Counted from the first letter of the stretch, positions 37,373 to 50,449 are shown. The stretch is DNA of 64,000 nt from Echeneis naucrates (GCF_900963305.1 NC_042521.1:11877332-11941331), one strand, 5' to 3'. Notes: a model not told the origin generated them from the sequence alone. Program-made: numbers and translations.

Positions 37373-40300
37373 TTACCACCACTTCTCAAAGAGGATCCGC
37401 TCTTCGGAGAGGCCGAGGTCTGTGAGGGTTTTTGATATGGCTTCGATCATTGGCGGGGGGCCACACAGATAACACAAAGTCCTCTGTGGGTCCACATGAT
37501 CCCGCAACACCTCCTCTGTGATTCTCCCGCCTGGAAAGACAAGGGAAGTCAATCAATTAATCAGCACCTATTCCCCTCTGTGTCTCCCATGTGCAGCTTT
37601 GGTAGTGCCTGTTCTATATGATGACACAGATAAATCAACACCGACAGACTGTGCTACAATGTGACAGTCACTCAATCACCCAAGCTAAACAATGAAAAGT
37701 CTACATGTAAGCGTGCGTGTGTATGGGCATTACTTACGGTTGATAAATGACTGGGGGTGTGGGTCAACATCTGCGCTCTGTTGCGTGACGTGGAAATCAT
37801 AGGAGAACTTGTCAGGGAACTGCCGACATGCCTCAATGATGGAGTTCTGGGAACACAGAACGTAGGTGGTACATTTTTAATACACTTACATGATGTAATA
37901 CAACTACTCTTAAATTGAAGACACTAAGAGTTTACAAAAAAAATGTTGACAACTCAGCAGGAAACGTAATGTAAGTTTTCTAAGACAGAATTCAGGAACA
38001 CACCTTGAAGAGCAGCTCATGGCTGTTCTTAGCGCTGTAGCATAGGTGAGCAGAGCCTATGCTGTAGTCCCGACCACCCGAGGCTTTGTTGGCATGCAAG
38101 AGGTCAACGGTGTGCAACAGAATTGAGTACAGAGGATTGATCCCCACACCGCCAGCCACCAACAGCAAATCTACTGAGGGGTCAGAAGGTGACGGGTCAA
38201 AGAAGAAGTCGCCACCGACACGCATGGCTACATGGGAGCCCACTGTGCACTGAGGCGAAAGAAAAGAGAGAAAGCAGTCAAAGTACAGACAAATAATACA
38301 ATGCAGCATAAAGGTGAACTCAGATACTTTTACTACCAACTTCCCTCTGTGCTCAAAAAATACATAAATTCTGCATCAAGTAGTGTTGCTTTAACTTCCT
38401 TCAAAACAGGCCCCGGGAAATAGTAAATAGATCAGTGTGCATACACACAACAGACCTACACCAAGGTGAAAGCGATTTCCCAAATTGAACCGTGAGCATC
38501 TTTAGAAGTCGAATGGAGCAGTAAACATGCCTTCATTTGCTTTTTTTATGCTTGCAAGCACACATACACGCAACAGCACTCACTCTCTTAATCCGTTATC
38601 GTGGTCGCAACACTTGTACCGCCTCACAGAGAGCAGTCTGAGCGCAATATCAAACAAAAGGATCATCAAAAGATCCCAGAGCTGAGAGCTGTAAGCCTCA
38701 GAATACTCAAACACATCACACTCGCTCTTTCTGTTACTTATTTACACATGGCACAGCAGCTCAAAGCTATTTATTAGGAGCCATCATCAAACACGCAGAG
38801 TACAGAGAGGGAAAGGCGAGCTGGAAGAACATTGTTCACTTTGAGTAAATCAATAGGGAGAGAAAAAAAAAAAAACAACCCAAAACAAAACATAATTGAA
38901 CTACATGTTCTCGGTAAATACAATACAGCTACACATTGATTGCATATTTTGCATGAAAACTCTTTTTATATGCTTAATGCTTTTTCAAACCTTACATCTG
39001 AGCAAAACTACATATTTCAGTGTCCTCTTCGACACAGTCTTGGCGTGTTTAGTGAGAAGCAAATGGACTTCTTATCTGGTTTGAAGACTTCAGAACTGAA
39101 GAAGCCTTTTGGATGAGAGGTGAAACATCTTCAAACAAGATAAGAAGTCCAGTTACTTCCCCATAAATACTCCAACAAGACAACCTGGATGACTGAGAAC
39201 CTTCACAGACATACTTCTACACACAAACACCAGTTTTAATAACAGTTCCTCGCTATCAGACTTATTACCTGTTTCATATTGGCAACTCACTTTAACTAAC
39301 TCCCAACTAGGAGTTTAAAAAATTAAAACACATCAGGGGTAATAGGGCTTAAAAAAGAAAAATAAAAAGAGGAAAAAAACAAGCTAATTATATAAGTAAT
39401 TATTTCAGTAGATGAATGCCTGAAACGTAACTTGTTCACCTTTTAGTACAGTTAATGTTCCAGCAGTGTTGAACACAGAGCACAGACAGAAAGAAACTCA
39501 TCCTGAAAGTGCAGTCTGATTTGTCATTTTTTTGCTTCACTTTTTGACTCATGATTATATAGTGATATTTCATTTTTCTACCCATATAACACCTCCCCTT
39601 CTCAACACCCTGATCCTTTAGCTCCATTCATTTTCTTTCCACATCTCTGCTACTGCACTCACACCTTCAAATTGTTTCATCAGGTCCATCTCTCTCTCGT
39701 TTTCCCATGGTCATGAAATTGTGCACACACACACTTGACAGTCCTGTGGACCAAATCTGCTTCTGAAGAATATTTCTCTTCAAAGGCAACAATCTTTGCC
39801 ACTAACTTAAATAATTTATCTGTAAAATTGATCATACATGGTAATAAAATAATTAACATTACAATAAAACTATATATATCAGAAAGAGTGACAGTCCCAC
39901 TCACCATTGTGTGGACCCAGTGTGCTGGTGGGTGCTCTGTGTATTTTACAGCTAGCTCAATAACCCCCTCCTTCTGCAGCAGACCGGGGCAGGAGCACAT
40001 GGAGAACCCTCCCACCTTCTCAACACCAGGGATGAAGAAATCCACCCTGCACATGGAATCATAATACATGTCAGTCAGATGATGATCATGTTCCTCACCA
40101 GCTTAAAAAAATAAAAAAATAAAAAATAAACCAAAAACTGAGGATTAGTTCTTTTTTAATGTAGCTGCACAGCATTGTGCTAAGTGTGTTAATAATTGTT
40201 CAACATGTTTGTAGGTATGTTCCACAACCACTATGTTATTGGTGCTGGATGTGCAGCTGACTTTTCAGATCACTAAACAATAGTTGAGTCAAGAGTAAAA

Positions 40301-42569
40301 AGATGCTGAACTAAGGGTTAAAGTGTGAATGAAGGTAAAATGGTGACCTCTGACCTAAATGAAGGGGGCAAAAGTTCCAGAAAGCTAGGAAAACAAAACC
40401 AAACCAGATGAAAGCTTGCCTGCTTGTTAGTGTTTTTTTGTGTAATGTGGTCACATCTGCCCATCAACAAGCTGTGTGGAGTACGCCCACCCCCAAGAAG
40501 GAAACAGCAACAGTTGGGCTAATGTTCCACCAACACAATGACCCACTGTTAAACTAAAGAGAGACTGACTCCTCAACCCTCAGAGGCATAATAAATATGG
40601 ATCTGCTGTGATGATGCACACATATGTGCCACCCACCTCCTCCTCCTCCTCCTCCTCCTCCTCCTCCTCCTCACCCACCTGGAAACCAACAACTCAACAA
40701 TCCTTTTCCTTCATAAAAACAGCAAAACTCAAACATTTCCATCTATTTAAATTCATTATCTGTGGCCGCAGGGGCAACTGGCTGGTGGCTTTCTATCTCA
40801 CCACCACCCACCTACAGTATGGGCTCATATACATATTCTGCACGGTACACTCATTAACACTGGCAACACAGACTGACAGACAGACTTGAGCAAAAAAGCT
40901 CTGGCTTCGATCAACAAGCAGTAAACTTGTAATTTTTGTAGTTTATATGAGAGATGACAAATTCTGCTCGAAAGCACATTCCACACCAGATCTTCCATCA
41001 CAGCTCTGTTAAACAAATCCTTGTAATTTAATATACTGTGCCACTTATTTTTTTCTACATATACTTCTATGAACATTGCTACAAAGAAAAGAGAATTTTA
41101 GGAAACGATAAACAAAACCAAACAGTCAACATCCAGCAATCATGTCAAGCAACATCGAAGCTGAACACACAGAAAAACCCTGTGTTTAAACAGTTTCCTA
41201 CAAAAACCTGCGTTCACTCATACTTGCAAAGTCTTTAATTGACAAAGTACTTTGATAGTTGCTGTAGTTGATGCGGTGAATTCCATTGTCTTCATCTTAT
41301 CAACAATGATCTTGAACAGTGGTATAAGAATGTAAACTGTTTATGATAACAGTTTGGTTAAAGAAAGGAAAACTATCAGGGCAATTTTTAGAAAAATCCA
41401 GCAAAACACTACCACCTTGTGGCCACAAGGATGACTACAGGCAATTTTTTAATTGATGAGAATCTGTTTAATGACAGAAGCAAAATTCTGATTTATATCC
41501 AACCTATCATAGAAAACTTTAAGGAGGCTGGTGCTGAATTTGTGCAATGTCAGCAGAATGATCAGAACAGGAGATAACTATTATTAAATTCATTCATTTA
41601 ACCAATTTGGCCTAAGATGGGACATTATAAATTTGTTTATTGAGACACATGTAATCCAGAGTAACAGCTTTATTTTTCTTTGTCTCTCTTGTCCAACACC
41701 TTACACGACACAACACAGTATAACTTTGTATGAGCCTGCACTCACCACTGCCCTGCTTTGAAATTGAAGTCTGGATGGACAGCTATCCTCAGCCGTTTCA
41801 CCGTCTCTGACTCATTTATGATTCCACATACTTGAGCTGCATAGAGAGCCTGTTGGGAGTTAACAAATAGATGGACTGTCTAAGACCAGTATATAATTCA
41901 GTGAACAGAGTCAAGAAGTCAAGAACAACACACTTATCGCAAAAGATCAACTTACATTTTGTCTTGAGTTGCTTGCCGTCCTCTCAAGATGGTCCATTTG
42001 TCTTTTGGAGGACATGTACCTTCTGATACAAAAAAAGACAGGTTTGTCATTCAAAGTTTTGAAAAAAACAAATGGACAAAGTCCTCAGTCAGTAGGTTAG
42101 AACCAACCTAAAGGGCCAGTTACCAAATTACCAATAAACACATTTTGTGATCTGTGAGGTTTTTGGGGAAATTGTGCTTTGGGTGTTTTGTGCCTGAATG
42201 ATACTTTATTGGCCTCTAATACTTCTGCTGTTCCTACTTTTCATTTTTTTCTCCTTTTTTTTTGAGTGAATTGGGTGAACTGCCACTGTAAGGTAAAACT
42301 AATAGACAAATGGGAAGTAGATCTGGTTGGACCATTGATCAACATTTTCCTTGATAAAGTCAAAATGCTCTTTTCTTGTAGTCAGTCTCCTGCCTCGGAA
42401 GCTAGCAACCTGGAAAAGCAAAACACAAACAAACACAACCGGAGGACGGACATGAAACTGACCGATCAGCTGTGCTGGGGCCCAGGAGCCGGCTGGAGAG
42501 ACGGCGGGCGGCGGAGCAGGTCGGACTGAGGCTTCGGGCCGCGGAGGACAAGAAACACGGGACGTTCAT
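37373..42569 (-). CDS. oxnad1: Oxidoreductase NAD-binding domain-containing protein 1
   Basis: Ferredoxin-NADP reductase-like flavoprotein, probably mitochondrial; substrate unknown. Exons in transcript order: 42463-42569, 41956-42022, 41746-41849, 39905-40046, 38004-38249, 37738-37846, 37373-37530. Phases join to 311 codons, giving 310 residues, close to the human length as remembered (312). The N-terminus ([20 protein letters not shown]...RRLSSRLLG) is Arg/Ser-rich with few acids, like a mitochondrial presequence. Flavin-domain landmarks are FKAGQWVDFFIPG and [12 protein letters not shown]-domain motifs are [10 protein letters not shown] (about 173-182), FYSAKN-like [13 protein letters not shown] and CGPPPM (281-286). 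The end is FEKWW, as in OXNAD1. In-frame ATGs exist 78 nt and less upstream (MNESV, MSCWL); the third ATG was chosen for the presequence and the length. It is tail to tail with rftn1. Confidence 0.96.
38520..39900 (-). other. oxnad1: oxnad1 intron with dispersed-repeat fragment
   Basis: This is most of the intron between exons 38004-38249 and 39905-40046. It holds the repeat and inverted repeat at 39056-39212. No exon was recognised. Confidence 0.5.
39056..39212. repeat. Teleost dispersed repeat fragment with 23-bp inverted arms
   Basis: ACTGAAGAAGCCTTTTGGAT, GAGAGGTGAAACATCTTCAA and CCTGGATGACTGAGAACCTT match from memory a very common fish repeat of unknown or Penelope-like origin (GATGAGAGGTGAAACGTCTTCAAG). 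Within it, 39065-39087 and 39128-39150 are inverted copies with one mismatch, separated by 40 nt. Confidence 0.55.
40635..40672. repeat. (CCT)n trinucleotide repeat
   Basis: About 12 CCT/TCC units in an oxnad1 intron. The ORF that reads it as poly-Ser is not a gene. Confidence 0.9.
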
Positions 42570-42649
42570 TTCGACCTGCAGTGCATCGAAAAGGAGCCAA
42601 CAACTCATATCAGCATCACGCCCGACAAACACAACGGACTCATTCACAC

Positions 42650-45600
42650 GTTAGCTTTTGTGGTCCTTGTCCATACACGAACCCTCTCTGGTTAAACAGT
42701 GCATTCAGTCGCAGTCATCCCACAGCGTGCTTTCGAGAAAACGTCCAAGCTAAACTCTGCTCACATTATAGCGGACTAAACCTTCAGGTTCATGCCGACT
42801 ATTAAAAACGTCTAACTGAGCAAAACCTGCTTTAAGAGGCCGGTGTCCGTGATACAGCTCACTACCATCCACGGGATGACAGCAAGATACAGACCAATGT
42901 TAAGTGAAAAACTGACAAGTTGTATAGTTGTTGCCATTTTAAACGGAGTTTGGTGTGAACTCTTCCCGTCACGCGGATGACGGCTAGCTCATTAGCTGCA
43001 GCTGTTAGCATCACAGGTGAGGATATTCACTCTGGGACTCATTTTACAACAAAAAACAACGAGCTCAGTTTCTCACCGAGACAAGAAGAAGCCCTGTCCG
43101 TGTCAAATGTCGCTCATGCCTTCCTCAGGGCATCTGCGGGATCACCTTGGACATGTTGTGATTACATGGCACGGGTGATGTCTCTTCTTCGTTGGTGTTG
43201 TGCTGCAGCTGCCGTCTTCTTCTGCACATTTGGACGATTTACATTCAGTCCGTTGCAGCAGCGCGCTCCACCAAATGACTGGGTGTCCTATCAAGTCAAT
43301 TGTATAATTACAAGTAGATATACATAAAAAAAGTTCTGACACACACACATATATATACATATATTTCTGATAACAAATACTAAATAACGGGACACACTCC
43401 ACACTCACATGGACGCACATTAGTGGTGTCCCACGCTGGTTGGGGTTTGTTGTCAGGACTGATGAAGTGCAATAATACTGTACAAGACGTGATCCACATA
43501 TAGCCAAAAAGTACATTATTCTTGAGATACCAGTATCTAAAGATTACTCAGGGTTAACCCTTTCTCTGTGCACAGCTTTATACCAGAAACCATAAGACAT
43601 AGTTTTATACCATATGATGAGGAAAGGTGATTAAATCTTCATAAAATTATTATGTAACTGTGGACAAGGTGGTGAGAGGAAAACTCTGCGATGGACTAAA
43701 TTCCTAAGTCACTACATTTAACTTTATTCAATGTTATTTTAGAGGAAAAGTTAGGCTACTATAAAAATGGGAGTGTAAGGCTTTATTTGTGACTGCTTTC
43801 TGCCAAAAGACGAAACACATTTTTGAGGAACACTAGCAGAGGGCAGATTATATTGATTGCCTTTTTAAATGAGATATATGGAGTTAAAAATAGATGCGCA
43901 ATCCCAAAGCTGGTTCCCCTTGATATAGTCTGCTCTGGTTCAAAGTTGTATGGAGGAGTCAGCTGGTATGACAATGGCATCCTGCATTAAAGCAATATTT
44001 TCCTGTTTTTATTTTGCAACTACTGGTGGGGATTTATGGCAGAATCTGTGTTTATCGCTGGCAAAAGTTTATTTGAATAGGATCACAAAAGAAAAGGGAT
44101 CACAACTCAATATTAAATGTCTTTGTAGTCGTTTTTTCACTTCTGTATTTTAGGGAGGAATAGTAAAATAAAACAGCAAAGGGAAAGGATTACAAAAGGT
44201 TGGTTTTAGCCTTCAGACCTTTGGTTTCCAACATAGTTGGGCAGGATTGGATTCAGGTTTGTAATCGAGGTCCTTGTAAGGACTGTATGCAAACCTGTTT
44301 GTGTGCATAGTAGTATGTTTTTTTTTATTACCATGTCTTTCTTTTATTTGCATGTCTATTATAAGAATATGCTTAAGAGCACATAATAATGCAAAGAAAA
44401 TAACCAGTAAGTGTTAGATTCCTTTCTGCATTCCTGAGTGTTTCATCTTTGGTGTTTCCAGAACTAATAAAAGCTGGAGCTCAGGTGAGTTTCAGGTGCT
44501 TTACTCAGTATGACCTTTGTAGCATTGTATGACAATGCTAAAAAGCAAAGGACCAATAATTGTGATAATCAAATAAAAAAAAAAAAAAAAAACCATAAAA
44601 TATAATTAATTAAAATTCAATCTATTCATAAGAGCACAAGTTGGACCTGCTCCAGCCAAGTGCTATGGACATTAGATAGTTGCCTCCAATCTTATCTTAA
44701 GCATGAGCTTGAACATGCACATTGAGCTGTAACCAGTGTTTCAAAAACCTCTAATAATATGTGTTGCCTGAAACATCTTGTAAACCAGGCCTTTGTTTGG
44801 GTGTAGTTACTAAACTCAGTTACATTTGTCACTTACTTCCTTCGAAAGTTTTGAGCTGACTCCACCAGTCCAACTGGCTGCCTTCCTGCACTCTTTCCCA
44901 GAGCAAGCACACCTTGGTTCAACCTGTTGTTCAATACTGTACAATGACAAAAAGAGATTTTCAGGTTCATTATTTCACAATGACTTCGCCAGACTCATAC
45001 GCACAAATTACATGCACAGTGCAGTAGACAGAAACATGCATACATGCTTTGAACTGGGCGCATCTGGGTAAATGCAAACATTTATACACGGTTGAATGAA
45101 TCACATTTATGTGTTCAGTGTGTCAACGAATGAGGTAGCTGTATTATAAGCAGGTATTATTTGAGGTTTGAAAGTTACTGTGGAAACAATTTGGAATAGG
45201 AAATTTTTATTTCAAGCAGTCATCCAAGCTGAGAGTAGGCAACTTATCCATTATGGCTGCATGTGGTTGTTAGGAATAAAAGGTGTATTGATTCACATTG
45301 TGTGTGATGACAAAGTCACTCGTTTCCAAGTAGGAACCAAATACAGGTGGAAAGATTGCTTACGTAATCCCAGTCACTGTTTAAATATCTTTTGACAATG
45401 CCATTTCATTTTGACAACACATTCCACACATACCTCTCAGTCTCAGTGGGCAAATACTTGGATATTTAATCTTCAGAAATGTTTTTGTTTGTCTGATTAA
45501 ACAAAAGTTAATGATCACATTCAGTGAGACTACCTGTATTATCTCGGTGAAGAAAGTAGATGTGGAAATATTGGATAAGCAAAACGAAAAGGGGGATGAT

Positions 45601-47680
45601 ATATCAACATGACAAAGTGATTATGATGTTGTGGTCACGTCTGTGGTCTACTTTGGTATGGTATGGTATCTTTGAAATATTTTATTTTTATTCATAAATT
45701 AGTCTGTTTAATCTTGATTTAAATGCAATGTTTAATGACTTGTTTAAATTTCATTATTGATCCATTCTCTTTTGTGTTGTGATGTAAGAGAATGACTGAG
45801 TTTCAGCTGGGGTGGGAAATGACGGAAGAGGGAGTCCCTCAGGTATTCAGGCTGCTCACTACTGAGGGGAGAGAGGGAGAAACAGCAAACATTCCTGCTG
45901 CCACACCAACTTTCACTCTAAGCTGCAGAGGGAAACTAAAGGCATTCCCTTTTCCCTCCCTCTCTCCGTTTCTGTCTGTACATCTGTTTTGGTTGCACAG
46001 CTCAGACTAGGTCTTCCCTCTTGGCATCAATCCATAAAGAAAACTTTTGCCCAGACATTACAAAGTAATACCAACAGAAACTGAGATTCTTAGCATAACA
46101 TCACAAATATGCACTTCCCCCAATAATGATGATCCTCTGACACTTTGAAACTTGGCTTTAATAAAAACAAAAGTTGAAGATAATATCAATCTATTTCAAG
46201 GTTCAGCGTTTGAGGTCCACAGTACTTTTTACTTTGAGTTTTTGAGGGTTGTTCTCCTTCATTCAGACAAAATATATTTATGACCAGATTGATGGATGTT
46301 AACCCTGCAATAATGTTTTTTGTGCTGTTTATGACCTCTGCTATGAATTAAGCTAGATCTGAATTTGAGTCAACAAATCTGAAGTGCAAATTTTTTTGCA
46401 GTCGCTCCTCAAAAATATCAACCAAATCTGATGGGAAAGGATTTAAATTGCTTTTCTTAACTGAAAAATGCTCAATTACAAAATAAGTTCTATTTATTGC
46501 ATGCCTGTCACTTTAAAATCATCATATTTCACAGGGCCATCATGGATTGCAGATACCAATAGTAGCGTGAAGTGGAGAAAAGAATACCAAACAGCACAAA
46601 GTGACCACAGCAACCTACATTAGCAAATGTACGTTATCATCTTCGACAAGTGCAGAATAAATGGTCAACTGTTATAATTGTTAGCTAAGTATTAGGATAT
46701 TAACCAGTGAGAAACTGCTGACCACTTATTACTGTGAAAACTGCCACTAGTATTTATTTATTTATTTATTTTTATATTAGTTTGGCAACACAAAGACTAG
46801 AGCATAACTAATCTGCCGGGGAATAGTAAATCAATTTTAATAGTTCATTTATTAGACCTTACATCATGTGGATGACATCAAATCTGTTAAACATTTTCTA
46901 ATGATGTCATTATAATCGTAACTGAAAGATCAAAAAATGCTGGCTGTGCATGGATTGGAATCATTTACATACACTAGGATGCTGGTGAGGGGTCACATGT
47001 TGTATCACCCAAGGAAATGTGATCATGCTCATGTGTAGGTTAAATATCTTCATTTTGTCAGACAGCCTGGTGTGGAAACTATGCAAACTCTTACAGAAAC
47101 TGGCACTAGATTATAAGTACAGTCGGGGGGCTAACACAAGGATCAGGCCAAACTGCTTCCCATCATTTAATGCGAACTTACAACAGCAGAAATCTGACTG
47201 CAGCAATGCCACTTTCACAGACTGCTGACTTCTTCCTGTCGCAGTCCCCTCAACTAATAAGCAATTACAACCAACATTTGAAACTATGTAGCGACCTCAG
47301 GGCTATTAATACCGCACTGACTAAATGTCTCCCTGCCCCATTCCTCTCTTTGTATGCCAATACATTGTCTCTTAAACTGCTGGGCGTCAAAAACTCCACT
47401 ACCCTCTGGCTCCATGCCTTGTTGCTTGGGTTGGCTCATACAAAGGGTTCGGATTTATTTTTATTTTTTTAAACTATTGGGCCACCGGAGAGGCGCAGGC
47501 TCCCATGGGGTTTTGTTGCCATGCGACCACAAGCCCCACCTACCACTGCTGTGGATTCACCTGAGTGGCGCTCACGTGACCAACTAAGAGATTCCATCCA
47601 ATCAGGGGCGAGGACAGGTAGTTGGAGGTGAGAGTTTCGGAGGCGGAAACCTGCTGGTTCAGTAGACCGCAGCCGCTCCT
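42650..47680. other. Intergenic gap between oxnad1 and prr15, a synteny breakpoint
   Basis: The left 700 bp is the CpG-bearing promoter side of oxnad1. ATGACGGCTAGCTCATTAGC with a donor-like ACAG/GTGAGG at 43016 could be an untranslated or non-coding divergent exon, but nothing protein-like follows. There is a poly(A) tract at 44576-44592, a (TATT)n stretch near 46750 and otherwise unremarkable AT-rich DNA. dph3, the head-to-head partner of OXNAD1 in human, was looked for (CPCGD and CPSCSL motifs) and not seen. Confidence 0.55.
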
Positions 47681-47683
47681 CTT

Positions 47684-47688
47684 TATAA
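47684..47688 (+). promoter_or_regulatory. prr15: TATA box candidate for prr15
   Basis: CTCTTTATAAGTG at 47679-47691 contains TATAA. A plausible start 25-30 bp downstream gives a first exon that ends at a strong donor (CAG/GTAAGA at 47981). Confidence 0.5.
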
Positions 47689-47714
47689 GTGTGGCAATTG
47701 ATTTGTGCTTTATT

Positions 47715-47980
47715 GGAGAATAACAGGAGAACAGTGGAGTTATTTAAGTTGAGGAAAATAGGAGAATCCAAGTTTTACAGAGGTGGGGGTTATGAAGAGT
47801 CGAGACACCTGAGTCGTGCGTAAAATGGATACTGGATCGACCCTTTGAGGGACTGTCACGGTCGCCCTGAGTGCTTCACCACTGAGGAAAAAGAACTGCA
47901 CAACCGAGTTTAAATCTCAGCATATTCAGATAGTGTGACATTTACTTTGAGATTGAGTTCACTCACCTGCTGCAGCTCAG
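47715..47980 (+). other. prr15: Non-coding first exon of prr15
   Basis: It ends CTGCAGCTCAG/GTAAGAG. The next exon starts at 48358 after CCTCCCTCAG, seven bases before the ATG. The 5' end is inferred from the TATA box. Confidence 0.5.
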
Positions 47981-48364
47981 GTAAGAGTTCTTGATCTTTT
48001 TCACTCTCTCTCTCTCTTTCTCTTTGTGACCATGGTTCTCCTGTGAATCACGACTTGGGTTTGTTCTTCTGTTTCATGACTCATTAATCCAAACCAGTTT
48101 TACGATAATAAAAAAAGATTAACATGGTTACACTGGTTATTCATTGATTTAGTTGGCTGACTGGTAGGAAATGGCTATGAGAGCACGTCTTTAAATTCAG
48201 GCTTATTTGTGAAAATAAGAGGTACAATGATGATCCATGGAGCATGGATTTTTTTTTCTGAAATCATGCTCAACTGATTTTAAAGGCAAATAGTTAAATT
48301 GTTTAAAGGGGAGATGTACTGACATTTTCTGTTCTCGGTTCCAGTTTCCTCCCTCAGGTCAAAG

Positions 48365-48748
48365 ATGACAGACAGAACTCCATGGTGGAAGGCATTCCTG
48401 ACCAAGAGGAAGACAGGTGGTCCCAAGGATGCAGGCTCATCCAACACCTTTGGCCCAGACTTTGACCCCTTTGCACCCTATCCAGAGAAGCAAAAAGACC
48501 CAGCAGCAGCTGTTTCCAAGGCCACTGGTGACCAGTCCCAGGACTCAGGCAAGAACTCCAGCCTCCTCAGCGATGAAACGTTTGATGATTCCCGTCTAGA
48601 GTCAGTCTTCAATGAGCAAACGTGTCGTCGGAAAATGAAAGTGTCCCGCTCTGGCCGATTTAAAGAGAATAGGAGGGTGCGCTCGAGCCTCCCTATACAG
48701 AATAAAGAGACAGAGAATGTGGCACCAGAGACAGAGGACATACGGTGA
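48365..48748 (+). CDS. prr15: Proline-rich protein 15
   Basis: Small protein of poorly known function, linked in mammals to gut and early-embryo epithelia. One coding exon encodes 127 residues, close to the remembered human PRR15 length (129). Family landmarks are N-terminal PWWKAFLTKRK (6-16), matching human PWWKSLTNSRKK, and the basic C-terminal motif MKVSRSGRFKENRRVRSSL (91-109), matching LKISRSGRFKEKRKVRATL. The middle is low-complexity and acidic or Ser-rich (SDETFDDSRLES). PRR15 is preferred over PRR15L because of the motif wording and because wipf3 is the next gene, as on human 7p14. The acceptor lies seven bases upstream of the ATG, which supports the start. Confidence 0.92.
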   Translation: MTDRTPWWKAFLTKRKTGGPKDAGSSNTFGPDFDPFAPYPEKQKDPAAAVSKATGDQSQDSGKNSSLLSDETFDDSRLESVFNEQTCRRKMKVSRSGRFKENRRVRSSLPIQNKETENVAPETEDIR

Positions 48749-49640
48749 CAAGGAGGAACAGATGAGAGATCAAGGACTACTATACAAATATGCTTGATGA
48801 GAAGGAGAGTGTTTTGGGTACACGAAGATGCTTGAAACTTTTGAGACTTTCCATAATGTTTCATAGGGGATAACAAGGAACATTCAGCTTTTGGCCCAAT
48901 ACTGCAGGAATAAGGAAGTATGGCACAAGAAATCTTGAAAACGAATGGATGCACAAGCTACAGAAATAATATTATGTGACCTGAAAAATGGATTGCATTT
49001 GTTTATAATGGTTATTGAGCCATTTTCTGAGCAATAATACAAAATTAAATATCAACTGAGGAAATACAGCTGTGAGCACTTAAAAACTAAATGTAGCTAC
49101 CAGTGTCCTGGTTTTTCATCATGGACACCATCATCATCACCATTAGATAACTCATAAACATTAACATTATCCTGCAAGAGACCGCAATCATTGAAAGTCA
49201 GTTTCAATTGATTTTTGAGGTACCTTTCAAGGAGATATTGTCTTTAAGATGTTTACATTGTCCCTGTAATAAGAATAATATATGTTTAATTATGAAGGAT
49301 AAGTACAGTACTTTTACAAAAACATGTTGATTCTAAAGGGTTTGAAGGATTTTTTTTTTTATGAGGTGCAAATGATTTCTTTATGTATGACCAAAATGAG
49401 GTAGCAGAAGAAGTTACGCAGTAGCGTTTAGTTGGACATACTTGCCATGGATAAACTATTAAATGAAGGAAGAAATCCGACAATGTTTAATAACATAATG
49501 GCTCCTAAATGAAGCTACTGATATTGAAGTAAGAAGTTAATGTGTCCAACTGAAGGAGATATGGCCATATAAATGATGTATTTTGCTTTACTGTATTTTG
49601 GATTACCTGTGAAATAAATCTCATTACTTCTAAAATCAAT
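48749..49640 (+). other. prr15: prr15 3'UTR
   Basis: AT-rich sequence after the TGA. AATAAA at 49613-49618 is the likely poly(A) signal; another AATAAA cluster lies near 49726. A 158-codon antisense open frame here is chance. Confidence 0.55.
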
Positions 49641-50440
49641 TCTAGTGTGTTTGTGTATATGTGCTTTGTATGATGAACTAGTGCGAGGAAAGCTTTGTGT
49701 AGTCCCCGTGAGCTGAGAGAATTCTAATAAATAAACTTTAGCTCAAAAGTCAACCTTCAACTGGGTCAAATACGTGATTATGAAAAAAAGGCAATTGGAC
49801 TAAGTTAGTGTTTTCAACATATAATGTCTACAGTGCACGGGATAGCCAGTAGTAAATTACATTTAAAAGGAGGAGTATGCTGGTGACACCACATTCCTTT
49901 ATGTTACTGGTTGAGGTGTGTGTGTGTGTGTGTGAACCTAAACATTTATTTTAAGTAAATGTGTCATGGCTGATTAACAGTATGTATGTTTATGAAACCT
50001 TATTCTCATTGTCAAAGTTAATACATTGTTGTTATCATAGCAGCCATTTAATTATGGGGCAATTGGTAAAGCAGGTATTAGTATGTTTGACTTTGAACCC
50101 GGACGGCTTGCAATGCTATATTTTACACACGAGGGGGCAGGAATGTGCCAGCATGGGCACCTAAAAGAGTTGAATGGGACTAAAATATACCCAGCTGAGA
50201 GGGAAAAAAAAAAAAAAAATCCCCCACTCCATCAGAAACAACACCCCCGGAGGCCAAATGTTCATTTTGATCCACAGGTGTGATTCAAGGTGAGGGAAAG
50301 TGTTTTGGTGTCAGCATAAACTGAGGCGATGAGGCCCTCCCTCTGTGTCTCTGTTTATGTCTCTCTCTCTCAGTCCCCATTGGTCCCATGCTGAGCAGCC
50401 AGTTTAGGTGTGGCCTTGCACTGTGCGTCTCCTGCAGTCA
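49641..50440 (+). other. Intergenic interval between prr15 and wipf3
   Basis: AT-rich, with a short (GT)n run at 49917-49934 and a poly(A) tract near 50203. No gene was seen. Confidence 0.5.
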
Positions 50441-50449
50441 ACTCAAAAG

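Noticed and set aside
40608-40889. Frame encoding a poly-Ser run
   Set aside because: It is the (CCT)n repeat read in another frame.
42370-42409. An exon after GCTTTTCCAG on the minus strand at 42409 as part of oxnad1
   Set aside because: The acceptor looks good, but joining 42463 directly to 42022 gives the right phase, [17 protein letters not shown], and a total of exactly 311 codons.
42977-43327. 116-codon plus-strand frame beyond the oxnad1 promoter as a gene
   Set aside because: CpG-rich promoter-side sequence with no family resemblance. At most its first part could be a non-coding exon.
48478-48954. 158-codon open frame on the minus strand over prr15
   Set aside because: It is antisense to a recognised gene and its Cys/Ser-rich product resembles nothing known; it is a shadow frame.
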